In this document: positions 8,685-18,281 of the stretch, one piece after another
Numbering within the stretch: the stretch's first letter is position 1
Layout: the number at the start of each line of letters is the position of its first letter
Source of the DNA: Lacibacter sediminis
Lineage (GTDB): Bacteria > Bacteroidota > Bacteroidia > Chitinophagales > Chitinophagaceae
DNA: 64,000 bases
Reading direction: 5' to 3'
Assembly (NCBI RefSeq): GCF_014168535.1
Contig: NZ_CP060007.1
Coordinates: 1,674,001-1,738,000, forward strand
Made by a program: the position numbers and the translations under genes
The notes under the pieces: generated by a model
The model's database searches: none
What the model was told of the DNA's origin: nothing
Seen by the model: the letters and a program-made list of their open reading frames with translations, nothing else

Positions 8685-9773
8685 ATGATGGAAAAAGAAT
8701 TAACGATGAAGAGGACAGTTACTGACTGTGGCTGCTTTGATACAGTTTCGTCAATACCGGATCAACTGGAAAAAAAGTTCAGGCATTTATGGGGCTTGGT
8801 GGGTAACACACCCATGCTGGAGATCGCTTACAAATACAAAGATGAGTGCCGTAAGATCTATGTGAAATGTGAGAACTATAATCTCACCGGAAGTATTAAA
8901 GACCGTATGGCGTTGTATATTTTACAACAGGCCTACCGCCAGAATAAAATAAAGCCAGGCGACACCATTGTGGAAGCCACCAGTGGTAACACCGGTATTG
9001 CTTTCAGTGCCATTGGTAAAGCATTAGGTCATGAAGTAAAGATCATTATGCCCAACTGGTTGAGTAAAGAACGTATTGATATCATCAAAAGTCTGGGTGC
9101 CGATGTACTGCTCATCAGCAAAGAAGAAGGTGGATTTTTGGGCAGTATTGCATTAAGTGAAAAGATGGCGGCAGCAGACAACACTATTTTCCTTCCGAAG
9201 CAGTTTGAGAATCTGTACAATGCCGAAGCGCATGAAAAAACAACCGCCAAAGAGATCTGGATGCAGTTGCAATCAGTAGACCTTACACCGGATGCATTTA
9301 TTGCCGGAGTTGGTACTGGAGGAACTGTGATGGGGATGGGACAATATCTCCGTAAACGCAATCCTGCTATTAAAATACATCCGTTAGAACCTGCTGAATC
9401 ACCAACGCTTACCACCGGCTATAAAGTTGGTTCGCATCGTATTCAAGGCATCTCCGATGAATTTATTCCGGCCATTGTAAAACTTGATCAGCTCGATCAA
9501 GTAGTAAAAGCTTCTGATGGTGATTCGATCATCATGGCACAAAAACTTGCGAAGCAATTAGGATTGGCAGTGGGTATTTCTTCCGGTGCAAATTTCTTAG
9601 GTGCTATTCAACTGCAGAATGAAATGGGTGCTGATAAAGTTGTAGTCACCGTGTTCAGCGACAGTAATAAAAAATACCTGAGTACCGATCTGATGAAGGA
9701 ACAACCCATGCGAAAAGAATATTTATCGCAGGAAGTGGAACTCATCGACTATAAAGCGATTGATCGTTTATGA
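8685..9773 (+). CDS. PLP-dependent cysteine synthase family protein
   Basis: A cytoplasmic fold-type II pyridoxal-phosphate enzyme of 362 residues, of the family that joins sulfide or another nucleophile to O-acetylserine or forms cystathionine. The Schiff-base lysine is Lys72 in [10 protein letters not shown]; the substrate loop is [10 protein letters not shown] and the phosphate-binding loop is [10 protein letters not shown]. The protein is some 50 residues longer than a usual CysK: it has about 35 extra residues at the N-terminus, with a CGC pair near residue 15, and a tail after the conserved SSGANFLGA block. Two ATG codons in a row mark the start, and a third in-frame ATG seven codons further is also possible. 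It follows dsbD by 12 bases, so a common transcript linking thiol supply and thiol export is plausible. The reaction itself is not fixed by the sequence. Confidence 0.88.
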   Translation: MMEKELTMKRTVTDCGCFDTVSSIPDQLEKKFRHLWGLVGNTPMLEIAYKYKDECRKIYVKCENYNLTGSIKDRMALYILQQAYRQNKIKPGDTIVEATSGNTGIAFSAIGKALGHEVKIIMPNWLSKERIDIIKSLGADVLLISKEEGGFLGSIALSEKMAAADNTIFLPKQFENLYNAEAHEKTTAKEIWMQLQSVDLTPDAFIAGVGTGGTVMGMGQYLRKRNPAIKIHPLEPAESPTLTTGYKVGSHRIQGISDEFIPAIVKLDQLDQVVKASDGDSIIMAQKLAKQLGLAVGISSGANFLGAIQLQNEMGADKVVVTVFSDSNKKYLSTDLMKEQPMRKEYLSQEVELIDYKAIDRL

Positions 9774-9811
9774 TTTTGGTTTAATTGATAAGTTTTCTCA
9801 TGTTGATTTTT

Positions 9812-9841
9812 CCCGGAGGAAGGTTTCTACTTTCCTCCCGG
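9812..9841 (+). terminator. Terminator-like hairpin after the cysteine-synthase-like gene
   Basis: Arms CCCGGAGGAAGG (9812-9823) and CTTTCCTCCCGG (9830-9841) pair at 11 of 12 positions counting one G-T, around a 6-base loop. It starts 38 bases after the stop codon. No T tract follows on the plus strand, so it may be a weak or Rho-assisted end, or part of the leader of the sigma factor gene. Confidence 0.45.
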
Positions 9842-9954
9842 TTATCAGCAAAGATTATACGCCAAAGGATAAGATCATTTTTACGATTATTCTTTTCTGC
9901 CGGTATCATAGCCATAATTATTTTGGCTAATTTTAGTTTTAAGAAGATACCAGT

Positions 9955-10530
9955 TTGGAAACCAGAACTATTTTATGGGGAAAAATTGCAGCAGGCGATA
10001 AAGAGGCTTATGCCGATTTGTTTCGTGATTTTTACAGGCGATTATACAACTATGGAAAAAAGTTTACAACCGATGAATCGCTTATAGAAGACGCTGCACA
10101 GGAAACCCTGCTTATCATCTGGCAAAAAAGAGAAAGCATTCCAGTAATTACATACCCTGAAACTTATTCTTACAGCATCTTCCGTAACACTTTATTTACC
10201 CGCTTAAAAACGCAGCAGCGGTACGGTGCTGAAAACACTGTTGCTGAGGAACCCGAGTTTGGTATTGATCATATCATCATTAGCCGGGAAACCGATACGC
10301 TTACGACTCAAAAAATTCAGAAGGCCCTAGCGGCTCTCACCTCAAGGCAGCGGGAAGCTATTTTCTTACGATTTTACGAGGGCCTGCCTTATGAAGAAGT
10401 AGCAAGCACTTTAGGCATTACAACCAAAGCCACCTATAAAATTGTAGCCCGTGCCCTCGATGAACTGAGGCAGCAGTTGAATATGCCTAACGGTCTTTTA
10501 ATTGGACTGCTTACAAGGCTCTTAGGGTAA
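9955..10530 (+). CDS. ECF-type RNA polymerase sigma factor (FecI-like)
   Basis: A sigma-70 family factor of 191 residues with only regions 2 and 4. Region 2 covers about residues 10-80 (GDKEAYADLFRDFYRRLYNYGKK and DAAQETLLIIWQKR). Region 4 covers about 120-180, with LTSRQREAIFLRFYEGLPYEEVA and a helix-turn-helix in STLGITTKATYKIVARAL. The start is a TTG at 9955; it matches the usual beginning of these proteins (LWGKIAAGDKEAY) and no ATG or GTG fits. The gene is followed by a FecR anti-sigma gene and a SusC receptor, the standard cell-surface signalling set in this group: ligand binding by the receptor would release the sigma factor from FecR, which then transcribes the receptor operon. Confidence 0.9.
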   Translation: METRTILWGKIAAGDKEAYADLFRDFYRRLYNYGKKFTTDESLIEDAAQETLLIIWQKRESIPVITYPETYSYSIFRNTLFTRLKTQQRYGAENTVAEEPEFGIDHIIISRETDTLTTQKIQKALAALTSRQREAIFLRFYEGLPYEEVASTLGITTKATYKIVARALDELRQQLNMPNGLLIGLLTRLLG

Positions 10531-10602
10531 ATTTTATTTTTTTTCTTTTCCGTGGGGTAAAAACAATATCCCTACATACTAATTTATAAGCCAGGAAAAA
10601 CA

Positions 10603-11817
10603 ATGGAACAATACAAGCACTTTTCAGAAGAAGATTTTGTGAATGATCCGAGATTCCAGGAATGGATTTTTCGTCCTGACAAGGAGAACCAGGATTGGTG
10701 GCAACATGTAGTAGCTGCCTATCCTGACATAGCCATAAAGATAGAGGGCGCAAGGAAAATTCTGTTGAGTATTTCTTTCAAAGAAGAGTTTCCATCGAGT
10801 GAAAAAGTGGAGCAGGCATTGGCTGATGTGCTGCTTAAGATAAACGAACCGGTGCAGCATGCAAAAGTAGTGGGTATAAGGCCAATTTATAAATGGCTTT
10901 CCGCAGCCGCATCCTTGTTGCTTATCATAAGCGTTACCTATTTACTGATCAACCGTAAGAATGAAAATTCAGATACAGCAGGGCAGGTAACAAAAATTGT
11001 TAAGGATCAGATTGTGCCAGGTGGTGACAAAGCTGTTTTAACGCTTGCCGATGGTACAGTTGTAGTGCTGGATAGTGCTGGTAATAAAACAGTAGCAAAC
11101 CAGGGCGATGTAACGGTGATTAATATTGATGGCAAGCTATCATACATGGAAGGAACTGCCGATGGGAACAATGAACTTTTATACAACACCATTTCTACAC
11201 CCAAGGGCGGCCAATACCAACTGTTATTGGCAGATGGAAGTAAAATTTGGTTAAATGCTGCATCCTCACTTCGTTTTCCAACGGCGTTTAACGGTCATAC
11301 AAGGGAAGTTGAGCTTACAGGTGAAGGTTATTTCGAAGTAGCACATAACCCCAAGCAGCCATTTCATGTAAAAGTAAACGATATGGAAGTGGCAGTACTT
11401 GGCACACATTTCAATATTAACAGCTATAGCGATGAGCCTTTAATAAAAACAACACTTACAGAAGGCAAAGTGCAGGTAACGAAAGGAACCAATCATGTAT
11501 TTCTGAATCCCGGACAACAGGCTGTAGTTACAAAAGCTAACCGCAGCGATCAGATACAGATACAGTACAATATTGATGTAGAAGAAATACTGGCATGGAA
11601 AAACGGAATCTTCAGTTATAATAACAGAGATATTAAAGAGATTATGCGGCAGGTGGCAAGGTGGTACGATGTGGAGGTTGCGTATGAAGCTGATTTGAAC
11701 GAAACGTTTACTGGAGGATTGCCCCGCTCGAAAAGCATTACTGATCTGTTGAAAATTATTGAAGCAACAACAAAAGTAAAATTCGAAATAAATGGGAAAA
11801 AAGTAACTGTAAAATAA
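10603..11817 (+). CDS. FecR family anti-sigma factor
   Basis: An inner-membrane anti-sigma protein of 404 residues. The first 90 residues are cytoplasmic and should hold the sigma factor; one membrane helix follows (WLSAAASLLLIISVTYLLI, about residues 93-112). The periplasmic part has the FecR domain, with TPKGGQYQLLLADGSKIWLN, the block ELTGEGYFEVAH and the usual ending AVLGTHFNINSY...TTLTEGKVQV. The C-terminal 80 residues form the small domain that contacts the signalling end of a TonB receptor (ILAWKNGIFSYNN, MRQVARWYDVEV). It lies 72 bases after the sigma gene and just before a SusC gene that has the matching N-terminal signalling domain, so the three form one regulatory circuit. Confidence 0.94.
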   Translation: MEQYKHFSEEDFVNDPRFQEWIFRPDKENQDWWQHVVAAYPDIAIKIEGARKILLSISFKEEFPSSEKVEQALADVLLKINEPVQHAKVVGIRPIYKWLSAAASLLLIISVTYLLINRKNENSDTAGQVTKIVKDQIVPGGDKAVLTLADGTVVVLDSAGNKTVANQGDVTVINIDGKLSYMEGTADGNNELLYNTISTPKGGQYQLLLADGSKIWLNAASSLRFPTAFNGHTREVELTGEGYFEVAHNPKQPFHVKVNDMEVAVLGTHFNINSYSDEPLIKTTLTEGKVQVTKGTNHVFLNPGQQAVVTKANRSDQIQIQYNIDVEEILAWKNGIFSYNNRDIKEIMRQVARWYDVEVAYEADLNETFTGGLPRSKSITDLLKIIEATTKVKFEINGKKVTVK

Positions 11818-11822
11818 AAAAA

Positions 11823-11848
11823 GCCGGTCGTGCGGCAACACTTCCGGC
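11823..11848 (+). promoter_or_regulatory. Hairpin in the FecR-SusC spacer
   Basis: GCCGG and CCGGC form the outer stem, GTG and CAC an inner stem, with a TC/TT internal loop and the loop CGGCAA. It begins six bases after the FecR stop codon. No T tract follows, so it is more likely an mRNA processing, stability or attenuation element in the receptor leader than a terminator. It also covers a possible GTG start at 11830, which makes that start unlikely. Confidence 0.45.
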
Positions 11849-11904
11849 GGTGTGAGCATCCAATAAAGTCTGAAATTTTATTATTCACTCAACAAATCAA
11901 AGGT

Positions 11905-14900
11905 ATGCAATTATCTGCTCTTTGTAAGGCAGAAAGACTGCCTCTGCGTAGTCTTTTATGCCCTCTTTTTACAACCAAAACCATTTTGGTCATGAAACTA
12001 TCTGCTGTTTTTCTGTTCATTTGTTTTATGCAGGTAAGTGCTGCCGGCTTTGGGCAGCAGATCAGCATTTCAGGAACAAACATTTCCCTGAAGAAAGTGA
12101 TTGGCGAAATCAAAAAGCAAAGCGGCTACAGTTTTTTCTATTCTGAGGGTGATATGAAAAAGGCAAAGCCTGTTTCTATTGATGCAAAGAAAGTTGAACT
12201 GCGTCAACTGTTGGTTCAGATCTTTGAAGACCAGCCGCTCACCTATGATATTATTGACAAAGTAATTGTTATCAAAGAAAAAGATGAGCCAGCCGAAACG
12301 CCATTACCTGTGCAGTTGGCAGAAGTAAGAGGTAAAGTTGTAAACGAACAAAACGAAGGAGTAGAAGCGGTAACCGTAACGGTAAAAGGAACGGTTAACG
12401 CAACAGCAACAGATAAAGCGGGACAGTTTGTGTTAAAAAATGTTGAGGAGAACAGCATCTTGGTGTTCAGTGGTGTGAATGTTGAAAGTAAAGAGTTAGC
12501 CGTTAATCGCCGGGAAAACCTTGGCATGATCAGGCTGAGCACAAAGTTTAAAGAGAACGATGAAATCACCATCACAGTCAATACAGGGTATCAATCTATT
12601 TCAAAAGAAAGAAGTACCGGCGCATTTGCAAAGCCTGATCTTGAAATTGCACGCAACCGTTCAACCAGTATGAACATTCTTCAACGGCTGGATGGACTAG
12701 TGCCCGGTTTAACCCTTAACAATGCACCCGGATCAGAGGGGGTATTGATCAGAGGATTGAGTTCAATCAATGCTACAAAAGCGCCATTGTATGTAGTGGA
12801 TGGTATACCGATGGGGGATATCTCTTCCATCAATCCACAGGATGTGGCTGACATCACTGTATTGAAAGATGCAACCGCTGCATCCATCTGGGGTGCGAAA
12901 GCATCGAACGGTGTTGTTGTGATCGTTACAAAAAAAGGTGGTGTAGGCGAGCGCTTAAAAATAAACTACGATGGTTTTGTGAATTTCCAGGGAAGACCTG
13001 ATGTAAATTATTTTCCCGTATTAAACAGTCAGCAATTTATACAGGCAGCAAAAGATGTGTTTGATCCTGTTTCATATCCCTGGAATACTGTTTCAGGTTA
13101 TACCAATACCGGTTCGGTAGGGGTACCTCCTCATGAAATGATTTTGTATAATCAAAACAGGGGCATTATTTCTGCTGCTCAAGCAAATGCCAGTCTTGAC
13201 AGTCTTGCTGCAATCAATAATACACAACAGATCAGTGATCTATGGTATCGCAATGCATCCTTAATGAACCATACTGTTTCATTAACTGCAGGGAGTAAGA
13301 TCCATTCCATTTACGCATCATTGGCATACACCAATACGCTATCCAACCGTCCCGGTGATAAGAACAATAGTTATAAAGCAAACATCCGGCAAGACTTTAA
13401 TCTCGGCAAGCATGTACAGTTATACCTGATTACTGATTTAAGCAATACAGTAACAGAGGCCAAACGAAATATTAATGTTAATAATCGCTTCTATCCTTAC
13501 CAGCTGTTTCGTGATGGTAATGGAAACAACTTATCAATGCCCTACATGACCTATCTCAGCGATTCAACACGAATTGCTTACGAGAGCCGCAGCAGGATAA
13601 GTCTTGATTACAATCCCTTAAATGAATTTGATTATGGTTATACCAAAAGTGATGCGTTACTGAACCGGATCATTTCGGGTTTAACAATTAAACTGGTTAA
13701 GGGATTACGTTACGAAGCTGTTGTTGGTTACATTAAAGGCACCAACCGCACATCAGCCTTCGACAGCGATAAAAGTTATTTGGTACGCAGTGAGCTTGTA
13801 CAGTTTACTGTTGCAGCAAACCCATCAGTAACACCAACGTATTATCTGCCCACTGTTGGTGGCAGGTATAGTGTAACCAATGTATCACAACGCAACTGGA
13901 CAGTCCGTAATCAATTGGTTTACGATAATAACTGGAATAACAGAAAGCATCAAATCATAGCCTTAGCCGGACAGGAAGCACAGGAACAATTTAACATGAG
14001 CAACAGAAGTATTGTAAGAGGTTATAACGAATTGCTCCAAACCTATGCCGCTATCGATTATTTCACTCTTGGTTCAACAGGTGTGGCTACCCCGGTAATG
14101 GCAAACAATTCAGGAAGAAGTATTTTAGCCAATGATGCATTTCAACAAACAGAATCACAAATTCGCTTTACTTCTTATTACGCAAATGCAGGTTACACTT
14201 ACAACAGAAAGTATTCCATAAACATCAGTTCAAGAATTGATAAAAGTAATTTATTTGGCATTGATAAGTCGGCGCAGAACAAACCGGTTTGGAGTGTGGG
14301 TACAAAATGGAATCTGATCGATGAGAAATTTATGTCTTCAGTAAAGTGGCTCAACAATCTTGCATTGCGTTTAACTTATGGTATTACAGGTAACGCACCC
14401 ATACCCGGGCAGGCATCTTCGTTCGATATTCTTTCGGCTGCATCCAGTACATTTTTGCTCAACGGTGTGGGCCTGCGTATCAGTGCTCCCGGCAATACAA
14501 AGCTTACCTGGGAAAGTACAAAGACATGGAACGTAGGATTCGACTTTAGTATTTTAAAACACCGTTTGAATGGTGCCGTTGATCTGTACAGTAAGAAAAC
14601 AGAAAATCTTATAGGCAACCTTGTGGTAAATGCATTTACCGGTTACAGTGCCATCACCGGCAACTTCGGTGATATGCTGAACAGAGGTGTTGAAATAAGT
14701 CTGAACTCAGTGAACATTGAAAAGCGAAATTTCAGATGGCAAACAATTGTAACAGCAGCATATAATAAAAACAAGATCACCAATCTTATTTCCGCATCGC
14801 CAATTACCACAGGTCAATTAAAAGTGCAACAACGGTTTCTCACCGGTCACTCTGCATTTGCAGTATTCTCTTATCAATATGCAGGTCTTGATACACTCGG

Positions 14901-15546
14901 CGATCCCCTGATTTATCTGAATGATAAAACAAGTACAAAAGCAAGAAATGCCGCATTGGCTGACGATATCGCATTTTCGGGAACTTACCAGCCTTTGTGG
15001 AGTGGTGGTGTATCAAATATGTTTACGTACAAAGGCTTCAGTCTCGGTATCAATATGATCTACAATCTTGGCCATGTCATGCGCAGAGATGTAAACCAGT
15101 ATTTTGCGGGAAGGCTGGTATTGAATAATGCATTTGGTAATAACTCCGGGTTTTCAGGCACTAATTTCGACATGACATCAGAGTTTATGAACCGATGGAA
15201 GCAACGTGGAGATGAAGCTGCAACACTCATTCCTTCGTTTGTAAGTAACGGAAGTGTTTCATCCACACGTAGAGACATTACCTATTACACCCGTGGCAAC
15301 ATTAACGTTGTAAGTGCATCTTATATCAAGCTCCGTGATATTACTCTTTCGTACAGTTTACCCAAACAGCTGATCAGTCATATTAAAACTGATAACATCA
15401 GTTTCAGGTTACAGGTGTCGAACCTGATGTTATGGAAAGCAAATAAATATGGTATCGATCCTGAATTCCAGGAGGCATTTTTCGGAACCAGGAACATGCG
15501 TGTAAACCAGGGAACAATTACCGTTGGTGCTCATGTAACTTTTTAA
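11905..15546 (+). CDS. SusC/RagA family TonB-dependent receptor with N-terminal signalling domain
   Basis: An outer-membrane active transporter of about 1213 residues. After an extended signal region (KLSAVFLFICFMQVSAAGFGQQ) comes a secretin/TonB short N-terminal domain (SLKKVIGEIKKQSGYSFFYSEGDM), which in FecI/FecR systems signals to the anti-sigma factor. Next are a carboxypeptidase-regulatory-like domain (VRGKVVNEQNEGVEAVTVTV), the plug with the SusC marks LYVVDGIPMGD and INPQDVADITVLKDATAASIWG, and a barrel ending in the aromatic terminus TVGAHVTF. The ATG at 11905 was chosen; a GTG at 11830 would put the start inside a hairpin, and the ATG at 11992 is an alternative with a plain signal peptide. 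The SusD gene follows by 20 bases. The cargo is unknown; nothing next to it encodes a glycoside hydrolase. Confidence 0.94.
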   Translation: MQLSALCKAERLPLRSLLCPLFTTKTILVMKLSAVFLFICFMQVSAAGFGQQISISGTNISLKKVIGEIKKQSGYSFFYSEGDMKKAKPVSIDAKKVELRQLLVQIFEDQPLTYDIIDKVIVIKEKDEPAETPLPVQLAEVRGKVVNEQNEGVEAVTVTVKGTVNATATDKAGQFVLKNVEENSILVFSGVNVESKELAVNRRENLGMIRLSTKFKENDEITITVNTGYQSISKERSTGAFAKPDLEIARNRSTSMNILQRLDGLVPGLTLNNAPGSEGVLIRGLSSINATKAPLYVVDGIPMGDISSINPQDVADITVLKDATAASIWGAKASNGVVVIVTKKGGVGERLKINYDGFVNFQGRPDVNYFPVLNSQQFIQAAKDVFDPVSYPWNTVSGYTNTGSVGVPPHEMILYNQNRGIISAAQANASLDSLAAINNTQQISDLWYRNASLMNHTVSLTAGSKIHSIYASLAYTNTLSNRPGDKNNSYKANIRQDFNLGKHVQLYLITDLSNTVTEAKRNINVNNRFYPYQLFRDGNGNNLSMPYMTYLSDSTRIAYESRSRISLDYNPLNEFDYGYTKSDALLNRIISGLTIKLVKGLRYEAVVGYIKGTNRTSAFDSDKSYLVRSELVQFTVAANPSVTPTYYLPTVGGRYSVTNVSQRNWTVRNQLVYDNNWNNRKHQIIALAGQEAQEQFNMSNRSIVRGYNELLQTYAAIDYFTLGSTGVATPVMANNSGRSILANDAFQQTESQIRFTSYYANAGYTYNRKYSINISSRIDKSNLFGIDKSAQNKPVWSVGTKWNLIDEKFMSSVKWLNNLALRLTYGITGNAPIPGQASSFDILSAASSTFLLNGVGLRISAPGNTKLTWESTKTWNVGFDFSILKHRLNGAVDLYSKKTENLIGNLVVNAFTGYSAITGNFGDMLNRGVEISLNSVNIEKRNFRWQTIVTAAYNKNKITNLISASPITTGQLKVQQRFLTGHSAFAVFSYQYAGLDTLGDPLIYLNDKTSTKARNAALADDIAFSGTYQPLWSGGVSNMFTYKGFSLGINMIYNLGHVMRRDVNQYFAGRLVLNNAFGNNSGFSGTNFDMTSEFMNRWKQRGDEAATLIPSFVSNGSVSSTRRDITYYTRGNINVVSASYIKLRDITLSYSLPKQLISHIKTDNISFRLQVSNLMLWKANKYGIDPEFQEAFFGTRNMRVNQGTITVGAHVTF

Positions 15547-15566
15547 AAATTCAAAAGCCAATTACA

Positions 15567-17012
15567 ATGCAACATCTTTCACGATATAAAAAACTGTTTC
15601 TTGCTGTTTTGATCATGGCAGCAACAACCGCATGCAAAAAAAGTTTCCTGGAGATCGTGCCGAAAGGTAATCTCATTGCAGAGAAAACAAATGATTACAG
15701 TCTGTTACTCAATAATCTTGATCTGCTGAATGTAAGCACAGATGCGCAGGTAGTAATGGGCGACGAAATAGCTGCTATCGAATCTTATTTTACGGGAGCA
15801 GCAATCAGAACGCAACGCTTGTATCGTTGGGATGATGTAATTTATGAGCCCGACCAGGATGCAACAGAAATGGTTGTGCCCCTGCGGAATATTTATACCT
15901 ATAACAAAATCATCAATGAAGTAATGAATTCCGTTGATGGAACCGAACAGCAAAAGAAGGCATTAAGAGCAGAAGCATTGGCCGGCCGTGCATGGACCTA
16001 TTTTTTGCTGATCAACTATTACGGTAAGCCTTATTCAACTTCATCTGCTAACGACCCGGGTTTCCCTATTGTTACAAAAGCAGATGTAACGGAGACAAAC
16101 TTTACCAGAGCATCGGTAAAAGAAGTGTATGATTTTATTGTGAGTGATCTCACTGCAGCTATTTCCGATCTTCCGACAGGTGTTACACATCGTTTGCGAA
16201 TGTCGAAAGGCGCAGCCGAAGCCATACTTGGTAAGGTGTATGTGTTTATGGGTAAATACAATGAAGCATTAACTCAATTCAATGCTTCATTTACAAGTCT
16301 CAGTACTTCTGTTATACCTGTTGCATTGTACGATTATAATGTAACGTTTGCAACCGGCGGTTCGTTTTTGCCAATCGGTTTATTTGGTCCTGCATATCCT
16401 ACAGTTCCGAATAACCAGGAAAATATTTATGGCAAACAGTTTATCAACAATTGGAGTTTTGGTAATTCTGAAATTGTTGCTACACAACAAACGCTTGCTT
16501 TATTTACAGCATCAGATCGTCGCAGGAATTTCTTTGTGGGTAATCCATATCCAAGCGGCGCTGCTTATCCAAACGGTATGCTGAGACGGAGAGGGCCTGC
16601 CGGCGTACAAATCGGATTTGTATTGCCTGAGCTGTTCTTGTTAAGAGCAGAATGTAAAGCAAGATTAAATGATCTTGCTGGTGCAAAAGCAGATGTGGAA
16701 GCACTCCGTATAAAAAGAATGACAGCTGCAGATGCACCAGTTTCTGCGGCAACAGCAGCAGATCAGAATTTATTGATCAGGTTTATTCTTGATGAACGTA
16801 TCCGTGAATTTGCAGTGCAGGGTTTTCGCTGGTTTGATATGCGGAGACTATCGGTGGATCCGCAATTCAGCTCAACAGTTGGTACTATACATACTATTTA
16901 TAACGCTGCTGGTGCAGTTGTGTCAACACATACATTAAAACCGGAACGCCTTGTATTTCGCTTTCCAGAGAAAGTGATCAACCAAAACCCCGGCATGCAG
17001 AACAATCAATAA
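15567..17012 (+). CDS. SusD/RagB family outer-membrane lipoprotein
   Basis: The 481-residue partner of the SusC receptor just upstream. It has a lipoprotein signal with the lipobox at TTAC (about residue 23), followed by KKSFLEIVPKG, the usual first block of SusD proteins. The tetratricopeptide-like helices are visible in AEALAGRAWTYFLLINYYGKPY and in LPELFLLRAECKARLNDLAGAKADVEALR; the block LDERIREFAVQGFRWFDMRRL close to the end is a family hallmark. The gap to the receptor is 20 bases and to the next gene 18, so the genes are co-transcribed. With two thioredoxin-like proteins downstream and no hydrolase, the ligand could be a peptide or another non-glycan compound; this is inference. Confidence 0.94.
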   Translation: MQHLSRYKKLFLAVLIMAATTACKKSFLEIVPKGNLIAEKTNDYSLLLNNLDLLNVSTDAQVVMGDEIAAIESYFTGAAIRTQRLYRWDDVIYEPDQDATEMVVPLRNIYTYNKIINEVMNSVDGTEQQKKALRAEALAGRAWTYFLLINYYGKPYSTSSANDPGFPIVTKADVTETNFTRASVKEVYDFIVSDLTAAISDLPTGVTHRLRMSKGAAEAILGKVYVFMGKYNEALTQFNASFTSLSTSVIPVALYDYNVTFATGGSFLPIGLFGPAYPTVPNNQENIYGKQFINNWSFGNSEIVATQQTLALFTASDRRRNFFVGNPYPSGAAYPNGMLRRRGPAGVQIGFVLPELFLLRAECKARLNDLAGAKADVEALRIKRMTAADAPVSAATAADQNLLIRFILDERIREFAVQGFRWFDMRRLSVDPQFSSTVGTIHTIYNAAGAVVSTHTLKPERLVFRFPEKVINQNPGMQNNQ

Positions 17013-17030
17013 AAAATAAAAAATTAATTC

Positions 17031-18161
17031 ATGAAAAAGCATTTCATCATGTATGTGCTTTTGCTGACAGCTATTGCAGTAAAGGCCCAGGAAAAATTTG
17101 TCATTAAAGGAACATTACGGGGAGTTAAAGAACCTTCAAGAGTTGTATTACAATACCACAATGGCAATGAAATGATTTTAGATTCGGTTGCAGTGAAGAA
17201 AGGAAGATTTGAACTGAAAGGCGACGTGAGGCACCCGGTAAAAGCAATTATTACATTAAAGTTTCTCAAAGACGATGTATTGCCAATGACGATTGAAAGG
17301 TATATTAATGCCGACAAGCAGGATTTTTTTCTTGATAAGGGAACGATAGCTGTGACAGGTACCAATGATATAAAAACTGCAATCATCAATGGTGGGGCCA
17401 CACAAAAAGATTACAGGCAATTATTGTCCCGGTTAAAGCCGTTGGAGGATGAGATGCGTCCTGTTAGTGAAAACGTAAGAAAGTTACTAAAAGAAAAAAA
17501 GGATTCTGCAGCAAAAGAGTTTTATCCAAAACTCAGAGGCATAAGAACTGAAATGAATAAAACAGAAGATGCCTTCATTGCAGAATATCCGGATTCGTAC
17601 GTGAGTTTTGATCTCGTAAAAAGAAAAGCAAGTATTATTGAACCCAAAACGTTTGAGCCTTTCTTTAACACGTTGAGTGAACGGATCCGCAGCAGCGAAG
17701 AAGGAAAGGAACTGGCAAACAAACTCGCCATTGCAAAGAATACTGCAATTGGACAAACTGCATTGGACTTCACACAAGCTGATACAAAGAACGTTCCTGT
17801 TTCACTTTCGTCGCTGCGGGGAAAATATGTGCTGATTGATTTTTGGGCAAGCTGGTGCGGTCCTTGCCGTGCAGAAAATCCGAATGTGGTAAAAGCATAT
17901 AGCAAGTTCAAAGATAAAAATTTTGAAATACTCGCTGTGTCACTTGATCATAAAAAAGATCTATGGTTGAAAGCAATTGAAAAGGATGGTCTTCCCTGGA
18001 TTCATGTAAGTGATCTGAAGGGATGGAATAATGAAGTGGCACATGCATACGGTGTAACGGCAGTACCGCAAAACTGGCTGATTGATCCCAACGGAGTGGT
18101 TATCGCTAAAAATCTGCGTGGAGATCAATTGGAAAAAGCTCTGGAACAGTTAATAAAATAG
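17031..18161 (+). CDS. TlpA-like thiol:disulfide oxidoreductase with DUF4369-type N-domain
   Basis: An exported protein of 376 residues. A signal peptide (VLLLTAIAVKAQ) is followed by a DUF4369-like beta domain (FVIKGTLRGVKEPSRVVLQY, about residues 21-110), a helical linker rich in charged residues (about 130-225), and a C-terminal TlpA/AhpC-type thioredoxin domain. The active-site motif is IDFWASWCGPCRAENP with Cys276 and Cys279, and the cis-proline block AVPQNWLID is present. Such proteins reduce periplasmic disulfides and often follow SusC/SusD pairs in Bacteroidota. It lies 18 bases after the SusD gene. Electrons would come from DsbD, encoded some 10 kb upstream. The domain calls are firm; the target protein is unknown. 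Confidence 0.92.
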   Translation: MKKHFIMYVLLLTAIAVKAQEKFVIKGTLRGVKEPSRVVLQYHNGNEMILDSVAVKKGRFELKGDVRHPVKAIITLKFLKDDVLPMTIERYINADKQDFFLDKGTIAVTGTNDIKTAIINGGATQKDYRQLLSRLKPLEDEMRPVSENVRKLLKEKKDSAAKEFYPKLRGIRTEMNKTEDAFIAEYPDSYVSFDLVKRKASIIEPKTFEPFFNTLSERIRSSEEGKELANKLAIAKNTAIGQTALDFTQADTKNVPVSLSSLRGKYVLIDFWASWCGPCRAENPNVVKAYSKFKDKNFEILAVSLDHKKDLWLKAIEKDGLPWIHVSDLKGWNNEVAHAYGVTAVPQNWLIDPNGVVIAKNLRGDQLEKALEQLIK

Positions 18162-18281
18162 AAAATCACTTCAATCAAAAATATTGCTGGACAAAGACGG
18201 TGCGATGATTCCTCGTATCAGGCCCGGCAAAAACCGGATCAAAAAATAATGGAACTATTCGGGTTCTAAACAAGTGATAAA

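Noticed and set aside
9785..10087. A 100-codon plus-strand frame before the sigma factor gene
   Set aside because: It overlaps the sigma factor gene in another frame, spans the hairpin at 9812-9841, and has no family feature; the sigma reading is unmistakable.
11961..11973. CCCTCTTTTTACA inside the first SusC gene, resembling the operator motif
   Set aside because: It lies in coding sequence of the signal region and lacks the TGA end and the conserved distance to a start.
18178..18245. A CCGG-CAAAAA-CCGG stem between the two thioredoxin-like genes
   Set aside because: Only four pairs and no T tract; too weak to call a terminator.
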